Shown here piece after piece: positions 51,317 through 61,036 of a DNA stretch of 64,000 nt. The notes beneath the pieces were generated by a model, which saw only the letters and a program-made list of their open reading frames with translations, was not told the DNA's origin and did no database searches. The DNA is taken from the NCBI GenBank assembly GCA_024195265.1, contig JAJLRJ010000006.1, positions 21,113,023 to 21,177,022 of the forward strand, given 5' to 3'. Position numbers and translations under genes: made by a program. The DNA is from Dendrophyllia cribrosa. Lineage: Eukaryota; Cnidaria; Anthozoa; Scleractinia; Dendrophylliidae. Position 1 is the stretch's first letter. Every line of letters begins with the position of its first letter.

Positions 51317-51833
51317 ATGGACCCACGAAAGCTGCCCTTCGATGCCCTAATTATAAGGCCGACTAACTCTGGCAAAACACAGTATCTTCTGAATCAGCTC
51401 CGGGGCCCCTTCAGGGGTAAGTTTGACTATATCATACTCTTATGCCCAACCTTTGTCCACAACAGGACCTACAATGGTTTCGTGGATAAAGAGCCACGTA
51501 TTTTCGTGATAGACTGCCAGCAGCATGAGATTGAATGGTGGTTAAAACTAGCAAGTTTCCATTACAACGGGACTAACACGCTCATCATTCTTGATGACTG
51601 CGCTGCTTCGAAAGACGTGAAAGGCCGCACGAGCCAGCTGGTGCACCTCGTCTCCAGCGTGCGCCACAGTGGCATAAGCGTGTGGGTGTTGAAAAAACAA
51701 CGAAGGCCATCTTTGAAGACTATGCCGGCGAGCTTACACACGAAGAGTACAAAGATCTTATTGCACGGGTTAAGGAGCGCTAGTTTTCTCTCTGCAGCAT
51801 CCATATGGGATCGAAGTGAAAATAAAAACATAA
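51317..51833 (+). pseudogene. Packaging ATPase, decayed (element C)
   Basis: MDPRKLPFDALIIRPTNSGKT: the first Gly of Walker A is Arg. Walker B IILDDCAAS is intact. About 80 bp after VWVL is missing with a frame change, and the tail reads HPYGIEVKI. Confidence 0.82.
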
Positions 51834-51877
51834 AAAAAACAAACTGCATAATTGTATATATATATAAACTCTGAATT

Positions 51878-52117
51878 ATGAACGTTCCAACCAGTCTCCA
51901 CAAGCTAACAGCTTTTTACCAGATTTTGATCAAATTACAGGCCAAGACAAAAGCAATGCAATTCAAAATTATAAAAGCCGCTGGTGAGGATGATCTGCGT
52001 CTCATGCTCCTTAACCGCTATCCTTTGAAACTCACTGAGATGCCAGACACCATGGCCTCGCTTTTTCAGGAGGTTGAAAGCCTTTCGCCTGACATCAAGA
52101 GGATAATTGAAAATTAA
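51878..52117 (+). CDS. Small helical protein, 79 aa (element C)
   Basis: Third copy of the gene at 5084 and 27404, open, with clear substitutions but the same length and the motif EDDLRLMLLNRYPLKL. A TATATATATAAAC box precedes it. Confidence 0.7.
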   Translation: MNVPTSLHKLTAFYQILIKLQAKTKAMQFKIIKAAGEDDLRLMLLNRYPLKLTEMPDTMASLFQEVESLSPDIKRIIEN

Positions 52118-52140
52118 AAATACTCTATATATACACAATA

Positions 52141-53796
52141 GGGACTTTAAGCACCGGGAACCGGAACGGCAACGGCGACGTCGAAACCGAGAAAAGACTG
52201 GGCAGAGAACGCGGTCTTGGCGCGAAGTTACAAATAAACCAGCTACAGAACCGCAACGTTTGCCAAATGTGCAGCTCGGTAGAGGCGGCTCTTTTCCGAA
52301 ATGAGGTTAGGGAAATGCTTCTCATAAGCCGTGTCAAGAAAATAATCAACGACGGGCAGTATACGCTCTTGTACGATTTGAACACGTCCAATAAACTTGA
52401 CCTGCCGTACGATTCTTACGACTGTTTTGACTTCGATGTTCTTGAGGACGATTCGTACGGGAGGCCAAAACTTTCGACAATTTTCGATGTTATTCTTCAC
52501 TTTTGTTGATCCACAATATTAAATGCTCGTTTAGTTTTACGAAGCGCTTCTGGTAAGCGATGTTGATTTGGCTCAGACTAATTTGCGAGCGAACGACTCA
52601 TTTCGTGACACTTAACCTCAAAGAATACTCCCGTACGGCCAACTTCGATTTGCTATTCGTACGTGAGTCCGAAAACTTTCGACAATTTTCGATGTTATTC
52701 TACACTTTTGTTGATCCACAATGAAGATCACCTTTTGCCGTACGTGAGTGATTCTTTTTATTATTATATGTTTCATTATCAATAATTTGAGTGTCTGGGG
52801 CATCTAACAAGTTAAGTGTCAAAAAATTAATTCAAATTGTTATAATATATCTGGACATACTGATACATACCAGTTCTTCTCTGTTAACTAAACAACTTGT
52901 GAGCAAGGAAAGGTAGTCTCAATGGAAAAAGCGTTGGAAACAAAAAACCAATTACAAGATTCCCGTATGAATAACAATAACAAGTTTATAGCGTACGGGA
53001 GTACATGGCGATGTCACATAAACGAGATTCCTTCGCGTGGCTGAATAAACATCGCTCACAAGAAGCGCTTCGTGAATATAAACAAACGTACAATATTATG
53101 GATCGGCAAAAGTGAAGAATAACATCGAAAATTGTCGAAAGTTTTAGACTTCCGTACGAATAGCAAATCGAAGTTGGCCGTACGGGAGTATTCTTTGACG
53201 CGAAAAATTTCTTAAGTGTCACGAAATGAGTCGCTCGCTCGAAAATTAGTCTGAGCCAAATCAACATCGCTTACCAGAAGCGCTTCGTAAAACTAAACGA
53301 ACATTTAATATTGTGGACCACCAAAGGTGAAGAATAACCTCGAAAATTGTCGAAAGCTTTGGACTCCCGTACGAATAGCAAATCGAAGTCCGCGTACGGG
53401 TGCCGTACGAATAGCCACTGCGTTAATTTTAATAAATTTGAGCAAAGAAACGTAGTTCTAAGTTTACAAGTTGTAGTGAATTACCACCTATTTCTCAAAG
53501 AGCGTACAGAAGCACCAAATTGACCTAAATGAAGCAATAAATATCGTTTCCTATATCTGTATACTCTTCTTAAACAACATTAAGCGTATTATACCAAAAA
53601 AGACTGGATAAAACCAAAGAAAAATGAGGAATATATCTCACGTTTTCACACGACGGCAAACCTTGCTATCTGACGTCGGGCCCGGGAAGAGAACGTCTAG
53701 ATATTTCCCGCTAAACATGCGCAATGCGTCATTTGGGTTTTCCCTGACAGTTTTCGCGTCGCCGTTGCCGTTCCGGTTCCCGGTGCTTAAAGTCCC
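52141..53796. mobile_element. 1.66-kb non-autonomous DNA transposon with 40-bp terminal repeats
   Basis: Starts GGGACTTTAAGCACCGGG and ends with the exact complement over 40 bp; TA lies on both sides. Two internal arms (about 52430-52790 and 53050-53400, both with TCGACAATTTTCGATGTTATTC-like and CGTACGG-rich segments) are inverted copies. No transposase frame. It sits between the TATATATACAC box of the next gene and that gene's ATG. Confidence 0.88.
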
Positions 53797-53798
53797 TA

Positions 53799-54374
53799 AT
53801 GGCACACGCAAACCCTGGAGATGAGGCCGTAATGAATGAAGTCATGCAGATGCTGGAGGCAGCTCCTCTAGATTCAATGCCTTCGGAGTCGGTGCCCTTT
53901 GTTTCAGACAACCCCATTCCAGCTCAACGCGAGAAGCTGGCAGTTCTTGTCTCGACTGGTAAATCAAAAGAAGCTATCGCCGTCCAGCTCGCACACGAGC
54001 AGGTGAAACGCCTTACAGACAAGGAGGTTGTAAGGCTATACAAAAGATATGAAGCCTACGTCAGCAACAAGACAACAGAGTCTCTGATTGACAGCGTTAT
54101 AATGCTTATAAGAAAAGGCGCTGGCATGGTTGTTTTGATTGACGATGTGAAAGAGTTGCAGAAAGAACTCAAAAATGACTACACGATTAACCATGAATTG
54201 TCATCCTTTGCTGGAAGCCTTGCACTGCGATGCGGGCGATGGTTAGTATTGGCTAATGCTGCTCTGATCACTACAAAACACATCGACTTCAAAAAGGAGC
54301 CTGAAGAGCTCACACACCCAAACGGAGACAGTGAAGGCTACCCACTAGAGGGATTTGATGAAGTTGACAAATAA
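53799..54374 (+). CDS. Conserved 191-aa protein of unknown function (element C)
   Basis: Homologue of 5348-5941, open, with the same EAIAVQLAHEQVKRLTDKEV motif and acidic DSEGYPLEGFDEV end. It begins two bases after the transposon, so it has lost its own promoter box. The GGAACCAG-type repeats follow it, as in A. Confidence 0.7.
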   Translation: MAHANPGDEAVMNEVMQMLEAAPLDSMPSESVPFVSDNPIPAQREKLAVLVSTGKSKEAIAVQLAHEQVKRLTDKEVVRLYKRYEAYVSNKTTESLIDSVIMLIRKGAGMVVLIDDVKELQKELKNDYTINHELSSFAGSLALRCGRWLVLANAALITTKHIDFKKEPEELTHPNGDSEGYPLEGFDEVDK

Positions 54375-54471
54375 TCTGACAAGAACCAGGTAGGAACCAG
54401 GTAAGAACCATGTAGGAACCAGGTAGGAACGAGGTAGGAACGAGCGCAGGTTTTTTTAAAAACTTATATAT

Positions 54472-54906
54472 ATGGATACGCCACGACTGGAAACGATACC
54501 TGAAGAAACAACAACCAACACACACGTTACTTCTGATGTTCCAAAAACTGTTCCAGCAAAAAACCCTGGTCGTGTTGCTTCTGGCAAAAGGCTAGCAAAG
54601 TGCAACCGTCTGGCTCGCGAAGCAAAAAAACAAGCTACCAAAGCGACAAATGACCCCACTCCAAACCCCACTTCAAACCCATCCCCAAACTCGACAAATG
54701 ACTCATCAAGCAGCAACAACTCAGGCTACTTTATTCTGGGGGTTGGTGGTTTGATTGTCTCCGTTTTGGGTGTGTATTACCAACGTGAAGCCATTATGAA
54801 AACTCTTGGGCACAACAAAGCCCCAACCCCACCAGCAACAGAGGATGTCCAAACTACTCCTCCAGTCAGACCGACAGCGCCAAAAAGAAAATCCGGAATT
54901 CCGTGA
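54472..54906 (+). CDS. Single-pass membrane protein with Thr-rich head (element C)
   Basis: 144 aa, homologue of 6025-6501. Basic patch NPGRVASGKRLAKCNRLAREAKK, hydrophobic helix GYFILGVGGLIVSVLGVYY and a Thr/Pro tail are all kept. The TATATATATGG box overlaps the start. Confidence 0.65.
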   Translation: MDTPRLETIPEETTTNTHVTSDVPKTVPAKNPGRVASGKRLAKCNRLAREAKKQATKATNDPTPNPTSNPSPNSTNDSSSSNNSGYFILGVGGLIVSVLGVYYQREAIMKTLGHNKAPTPPATEDVQTTPPVRPTAPKRKSGIP

Positions 54907-54931
54907 TGGAATAAAAAATACTATATATACA

Positions 54932-55015
54932 ATGGCAAACCTCACCAAACGTTTCGTAAACGGGGCTGCAATCGGAGGTGTTCTTCTTGTTTTGGTTCAT
55001 TTCAACAGCAATTAG
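54932..55015 (+). pseudogene. Truncated small membrane protein, 27 codons (element C)
   Basis: MANLTKRFVNGAAIGGVLLV matches the head of 6529 and 28839; TAG ends it and no repeat tail follows. A TATATATAC box is 3 bp upstream. Confidence 0.55.
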
Positions 55016-55088
55016 CAACACCACCAATCAACGAAAACACAGACCCAGCGCACGATGAGAAATTGAAATTTAAAATCATATATATACA

Positions 55089-55310
55089 ATGGCAAAACTC
55101 ATCCATGACAACAAGCTCGTGAACTTAGTTCTCGATGACGCCATAATCACTGACCTTGTCGGCGGTGCTGAATGAGTCGCTAAAAAAACCGACAGAGGCA
55201 TTCACAGCTGACCCCATCTCCGCCTACATTTATCTTTTGCTTTACACAACATTTGTCATGGCTATTGATGAGATCGCAGAGGACGATGAGGAGTCGATCA
55301 AAATTTTAAA
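55089..55310 (+). pseudogene. Decayed tandem copy of the 73-aa membrane gene (element C)
   Basis: Reads MAKLIHDNKLVNLVLDDA, then a stop and frame change, then ADPISAYIYLLL ... EDDEESIKIL, parallel to the intact gene directly downstream. It has its own TATATATAC box. Confidence 0.65.
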
Positions 55311-55328
55311 ATCTTATATATACACACC

Positions 55329-55550
55329 ATGTCTGACAACAAGCTTGTGAAATCAGTTCTCGATGCTGCAACAATCACTGGCCTTGTCGCCGGTATTGGA
55401 TGGGTCGCTAAAAAAGTCGTCAAAGAGCCATTCACATCAGACCCCAGCTCGAATGTGATGAACTACGTGAAGTTCACAGTTGTCATGGCTATGAGCATCG
55501 CACTGAAGAAATACCTTGAGGACCAGAAAATCCTTCCAACCTCAATGTAA
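55329..55550 (+). CDS. Small conserved membrane protein, 73 aa (element C)
   Basis: Same length as 6822-7043 and very similar (MSDNKLVKSVLDAATITGL). Open, despite decay on both sides. Confidence 0.72.
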   Translation: MSDNKLVKSVLDAATITGLVAGIGWVAKKVVKEPFTSDPSSNVMNYVKFTVVMAMSIALKKYLEDQKILPTSM

Positions 55551-55583
55551 AAAATACAAAACATTATATATACACACACAACA

Positions 55584-56014
55584 ATGGCGACTGCAATCGC
55601 CATGATAGTTGCTGGAGCAGTTCTCAATGCAGCCGCTTTCACTGGAGGCAATTATCTAGCAAAATATTTTCTGGGGATAGCAGCCAAGCCGCACTGGAAG
55701 AGGAGACCAGGCACGATAAAGCTCTAGAAGCCTACCAGGTGGCTTGGGCTAAATATCAGAAAGACCGCACAAAGTTCCTTGACTGGATTGCGAGCAATGA
55801 TCGGATCAAAGATCAAGCAAAACAAAATTTCTCAGACACCGACCATGCTCTGGCACTCTACAACCAAACCCACAGGGACCAACAAATAACACTTCCAAAA
55901 GAGCCAGAGTTCTCTGACTTCTATCAGCCCAGTAAACAGCAGAATCAAGGCGAGCTCTTGTTTATCGGCACGGGCGCACTTGCCCTTGGGTATGCAGCTT
56001 TTCGCCTTCTTTAA
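55584..56014 (+). pseudogene. Membrane-flanked small protein, frameshifted (element C)
   Basis: Homologue of 7069-7506. The head reads MATAIAMIVAGAVLNAAAFTG, the frame shifts near 55670, and the rest (AKYQKDRTKFLDWI ... LLFIGTGALALGYAAF) is complete. Confidence 0.68.
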
Positions 56015-56035
56015 AATCCTATATATATTTACACG

Positions 56036-56938
56036 ATGGATGCTAAACTCTCAAAGATCTACTACAGCCCGAAAGGCTATTGGAGAGGCATTGCCGCTGT
56101 GAAAAAGCTAGCTGCAGCAGCTCAGATATATGATGAGGTAGTGAAAAAGTGACTCGTCAAACAAGCCCTTTGGCAGATTTACCTCCCAGCGCCACACTAC
56201 ATCCCCCGACCAAAGTTTGATGTCTTCTCGCCCAATGCGGTGCATCAAGCAGATCTCCTTTTTTTGCCCCACGACAAACTTCCACGTGGGAGAAAGGTTT
56301 ACAGATATGCTTTGACAGTTGTCGATGTGGCTAGCCGCTACAAAGAAGCAGAGCCCTTGACATCGAAAGAGTCTCTAGAGGTTTCAAAAGCCTTTCAGAA
56401 GATTTACAGGCGCGGGCCTTTGAAATGGCCAGAATTATTACAGGTTGACCCTGAGCGTGAATTTAAGGGTGCTGCGACTAAAGCTATGGGAGATAGCAAA
56501 ACTGCTATTCGTCGTGGGCGCGTTGATATCCACAGAGACCAAGCGATAGTTGAAAGATTCAGCCGAACACTGGCTGAACGCCTTTTTGGACACCAGTATG
56601 CGGTTGAAATGCGCCTTCCCTCCAGACAGAGATCTACTGAATGGGTTAAAAGGCTGCCAGACGTTGTATCAGCTTTAAACAATGAAGTGACCAGATTGAC
56701 TGGCAAGAAGCCTGTGCAAGCAATTAAAGAGAAAGCCGTTTCTGTCAAACCCTCTACCCCCTATTCGAGACCAGTGGGAGTCAATGAAAAAAAGCTCCCT
56801 CCCCGGGTTAGTGTGAGAGATTTATACCAGCCTGGCGAGCTGGAAAGGGGTAGTAGGCGAGCGACTGATCCAATCTGGTCTTTAAAGGTCTACAACATTG
56901 AAAGGGTTGCATCCCAACTCAAGCCTGGACTAGTGTAG
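56036..56938 (+). pseudogene. Polinton integrase, nonsense and 3' deletion (element C)
   Basis: TGA at 56150 replaces TGG; the core residues (HQADLLF, LLQVDPEREF, AIVERFS) remain. At about 56910 the gene runs directly into the middle of PolB, losing the integrase end and the PolB palm region. Confidence 0.87.
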
Positions 56939-59632
56939 TACTGTGCCAGGTCTAAGCCGTAGTTTTTGAGGCATGCTTTCCTAAAGTTCTCAAACACGTC
57001 TGCAAGAAGTAAAACGTCTGTTAGAAGGTAATAGTCGTGGTACTCTCCGAGATTCTCGCATTCGAAAGCATCCCACACTCGTTGTGCGTGCTCGTGGTCT
57101 TCATCTGTGATGTGCTCCTTTTTGAGCTTACTGTAGAAGGCCTCTTTCGGGGGTAAAGACTCTTCTTCGAATCGCTCGAAAGAGTCCATGTGCTCGTAAG
57201 GATAGACACCCTTTCGGAGGAGAAGGCTTCTTTTTACTGGATCCGTTTCGTGTTGTTTTAAGATCTCGAAATCCTCTGGTTTGTTTGATGCAACAAGGCT
57301 ATCGAGACTTTGTTGCATGAACTGGCAACTGTCTATGAATCTCAGCTTCCCCATGGAGAAAGAGATGTACTTCTCCATGTTTGTGGGGATGCATTTCAAA
57401 TCAGAACCAACCTCTGCGATTTGCTGCATCAGATGGTGAGCATCGTAACCTTTCAAGTTATGAAAAACAACTGGGATGATGGTTTTCTTGGGGTTGATTC
57501 TGAAAAAACTTCTGTTGCAAGTGTTGTGGGCTGCACCGCTGTATTTGCCTGAAATATGACAATGGTTTCTTACTGCGTCTCTATAACTTTAATAGGGGCT
57601 CGCCGCAGAAGAAACAGTCGTCTGGAATTTCTTCGTCTGTCTTTGGCAATCTTGGGTGCCACTTGTCGATGATATAGTTGCCATAATCGTCTTGTGTAGT
57701 GAGTTTAAGGACTTTGGAGTAACAACTATTCCCGTGCGCCTTTGTGCTCCTGTGTACCTGGCCGCAGTACTTTCCTGTGGTTGGATCGAAGAATTCTATC
57801 TCGTCTCTTACATTGTGCCGGACCAGATCCTTTTGACAGATGTTGCATTTGTTGGCTGTGTTGAAGTCTCTCCAATCGTCCTTTGTCATTTTTAATGGAG
57901 CTTTATGCTCGAGAGCTTCCCTAATCTCCTTTTCCACTCTAAGGAGGGCGGTCAAAAACTCTCGTACAGAGTTCTCGCCTCTATGGAGATATAGCTGGCC
58001 TGTCGCGCCATCCGATCTGACAACGAGGAAGCTGAAGCTGCAAAGCTTATAAATCTCGGTCTTTGTGGTACTGCTTTTTTTCCGTGGGTGGAATGCGCGC
58101 GTCTAACTTTTCAATAAGATTCTCACAGTCGGCATATATTGTAAACGGTGCCTTCATCTGTTTTTGATAGTTCTCAAAGCGAAGAAAGTGTTCGCCTTTC
58201 TTTGGCATCTCGACTCTTACTGGACGGCCCGCGGCTCCCCTACAATAGTCTTGGTGGTCTTTTAGAATTATATCTGATGAGAAGCCTTGCAAGCATCTCA
58301 CGCAGAAGTGAACTTGGTTGCCTGTAGCATGTTGCGTGCGAAGAAGTCTGCTTAGACTCTTGATGTAGTGGTAGTGGCTTCTGTTTTTACCGGTAATGAG
58401 CATTACATTGACACATGGAATTTCCTGTCCTTCCGTATCGCTAACATGGTAAATCACTACACTTCCATCTTTCCAGCCGAGGACATTGATTGCAATGTTG
58501 TTAAGCTTCTCAACCTTCGGTATTTCATGCAAAGGCGTTGGGAAGGAAATGCCTGTGAAGTCAAATCCATCGTCTATTGGATATTTACTTGGCCTATCCG
58601 AGTGTACCACAACGGGGAAACATGCGGCTCTCATAGCCCACCGTACACAAGCATGACCTCTGTTTTTGATGTTCACAATGGCTTGTTTTGCTTTGAGTTT
58701 TGGAGGAAGAGGGATATACGAACCGCCTCTTATTGGCACATTTCTCGAAAAATCGAGAAAAACTGTCGAAAACCCTTCAACAACCCATCCTGATCTATCC
58801 AAAGAGCGAGTAACTCAGCATTAAGTTTTCCTATAATTGATCTTCGATCAAAGGCGTTAATGAGTATTGGCACGTCCTGTTTTAAGAAGGATTCAGAATT
58901 TTCTACACCTTTGTTAGTTTATTTTCTAAGCCTAACCATCATAGTGTAATAACTAAGCTTTAAAGTGCCACTACGACGGAAATGTTTGTATTTCTTTTCC
59001 GCTTTTTTTAACGTAAATGTATCTAATAGGTTTAGACAAATGCGAACTGCTATAAATAGATTGATATATTCTTACACAGCCGAGAAATAGCTGGCCGAAA
59101 ACCCACGAAAATCACGTAAAATCCGTCCGCCATTACTCCGTTCATAAATCCGAGCCCACGTTCTACTGGTTTGCGATCTGGTACACATGACTTGATTTGT
59201 GACGTCAATGGCTCAACTCGGTTCCCTCCCGCCGGGACACAGACGACAAAGCCAAAAGGCACGTGTTGAATCATTGACGTCACAAAATCTTTAGGCCAAC
59301 TCGATCCAACTCTCGGGTTCGGTCCCAGTCATTTTTTAATTGAGTAATGGCGGCAAGCCGAATTCGAAATGTAAAGTTAAAATAATGGCACTTCCCGTAC
59401 GAGTTTTGATTTGAAACTTCGCAAGGTAAGTAAAGAGTACTTATATTTTCAAAATATGAAGAGAACAGAAAATGTATATTTTTGATCATAGTGGCACAAG
59501 AAGCTCAGGCTCAATCAAATTATGAAACACAAGTAAATCTCTCTCGTGGAAGTTTGCTGGAGGGGTCACCTTATAACTGTATAGCCAATTTCGAAAACCA
59601 CGATCCTGTAATTCAAGAGCGAAGCGTACCAT
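56910..59632 (-). pseudogene. PolB of the B type, truncated and interrupted (element C)
   Basis: Starts at 59632 (MVRFALELQDR, parallel to MAAQRLDFNPR in B). Insertion at about 58950-59505; then IVNIKNRGHACVRWAMRAA, the C2HC-like finger and IYADCEN (Exo I with Cys for Phe). A frame change near 58050 follows, then the HNH-like insert, HNLKGYDAHHL (Exo II) and LTDVLLLADVFE (Exo III). Palm motifs A, B and C are deleted. Confidence 0.86.
58951..59504. mobile_element. ~550-bp insertion in PolB of element C
   Basis: The ends are imperfect complements (AGCTTTAAAGTGCCACTACGA and TCATAGTGGCACAAGAAGCT). No transposase; AT-rich ends around a GC-richer centre. PolB reading stops on one side and resumes on the other. 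The boundaries are approximate. Confidence 0.5.
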
Positions 59633-59661
59633 AGTGGTATATAATAAAGGGTATACATTTC

Positions 59662-59672
59662 TTCAATTGGTG
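59662..59672 (-). promoter_or_regulatory. Early-type box before PolB (element C)
   Basis: Minus strand CACCAATTGAA, 40 bp before the ATG at 59632, followed by GAAATGTATACC and TATTATATACC. Confidence 0.62.
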
Positions 59673-59764
59673 ACGCCCCACCCCAAAGTCTTCGAGGAAG
59701 GCTCCGAGAGGTGGAATTACCCGCTTGGACAAGTGCTTAAAACACAATCACTGATCTGACAAAT

Positions 59765-59992
59765 AGTAGTTATAACGATACCCTCTCGGGATTGCCATTT
59801 TTAAGGGCTAGTGAACCCGCACAGAACCTTCTTGGAATGGTTCACCGTCATTTGATATATACCCCCAGGACCGACTGAAAGGAGGTCCTCGGGGCTTTAA
59901 TCAAATGACGGTGAACCATTCCTAGAAGGTTCTGTGGGGGGTTCGCTAGCCCTTAAATATGGTGGTCCCGAGAGGGTATCGTTATAACTACT
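59765..59992. repeat. Right terminal palindrome of element C
   Basis: AGTAGTTATAACGATACCC at the inner end pairs with GGGTATCGTTATAACTACT at the outer end; arms of about 100 bp with a few small bulges and a short tip near 59872-59895. It shares AGTAGT and CGGGACCACC (outer arm) with element B. Confidence 0.85.
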
Positions 59993-60186
59993 AATAGCGT
60001 AATAAGCTGCTTAAAATATGTGTCAGTTTAAATGTGTGTGAAAGTAAAGCAAAGTACAAGAAATCGATTAGCCAGAAAAACAAATGCTATGACCACAAGG
60101 TTCAAATGAGCTAAACATTAACTACAGTTTAATGCTATGGCAAAAACATCCATTAAGAAGGTGGCACAAGTAAAAGGGAAGAAGAG

Positions 60187-60720
60187 GTGGGTAGAAGAAC
60201 TGGCAAAGTTTTTCTTGGCATAATTATTAGTCAACACCTCAAGTCTATATGGGTGCCAGCCTGCCTTTGTAATGTTTGGAAGGGAATCAAGACCAAATTA
60301 CCACAGTTAAGACAAGACAAGTCAGTGATTGATGAGAGTACAAGGGACAGAGACTGGAATCATAAGTTAGTACAGAAAGCCTAGTGTGCAGATGACAGGC
60401 GAGGTGCTGTATGGATTCTGATAGTTCCAGGTGACAAGGTGCTGTTAAAGAACTAGCACCTAACTTTGAACCAGTACCATACACTGTGCTAGCAAAGGAG
60501 GCGCATCAAGTAACTGTGAAATCCAGAGATGTTTATAGGAGAGACAGTTCTTGGGCTAAGCCATATGTTTAATCCGATGAGGCAGAACTAGCCCGAGAGA
60601 ATTCTAAGATTTAGGACACAGACACTTCAGACTCAAAGCCTGTTGGGGTAGGGTGTTCGAGACCTAGGCATACCATCAAACAACCAAAGAGACTAATTAA
60701 AAGACTATGTTCTAGGGAAA
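60187..60720 (+). pseudogene. Ty3/Gypsy pol 3' remnant
   Basis: Frame pieces read as the end of a Gypsy integrase: PQLRQDKSVI, then VPGDKVLLK, ELAPNFEPVPYTVLAKEAHQ, VTVKSRDVYRRDSSWAKPY and IKQPKRLIKRL. There are several stops and shifts. No LTR found. Confidence 0.65.
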
Positions 60721-60979
60721 CCCGAAGAGACTACAGAGTGTGTCTGAAAGGAAACTTACACTTTTGACATTTAAGTCGTTTAGGAAAGAATATGTAAATA
60801 AAACCGTAATAGTTCTGATAACACTAATGTTAAATAGTGAAAAGGAAAGAATAATTTTATTAGTGTTAACATGATTATTATGTACATGTTGTAACGTCAA
60901 AGCCCTATGGGTTGTTGGTGGCCATGCATCTTGGCAGCATGGCGAGCTGTTGTTATTTAAGTTGTGTTTTGAGTTAATC

Positions 60980-61036
60980 TCTCTCTCTCCCTCCCTCCAT
61001 CCCTCCCTCCCTCCCTCCCTCCCTCCCTCCCTCTCT
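60980..61036. repeat. CT/CCCT microsatellite
   Basis: CTCTCTCTCC followed by about ten CCCT units. Confidence 0.9.

Larger units (their letters stand above)
43579..59992. mobile_element. Polinton element C, left end missing
   Basis: Same gene order as B from VLTF3-like to PolB, but more diverged from A and B than they are from each other. It is interrupted by a 161-bp hairpin, a LINE tail, a 1.66-kb inverted-repeat element and an insertion in PolB, and PolB is deleted at its palm end. The right end is a 228-bp terminal palindrome. Still open: VLTF3-like gene, 79-aa, 191-aa and 144-aa genes and the 73-aa gene. Confidence 0.9.

Noticed and set aside
59050..59283. 77-aa minus frame
   Set aside because: It lies wholly inside the insertion that splits C PolB and looks like repeat sequence.
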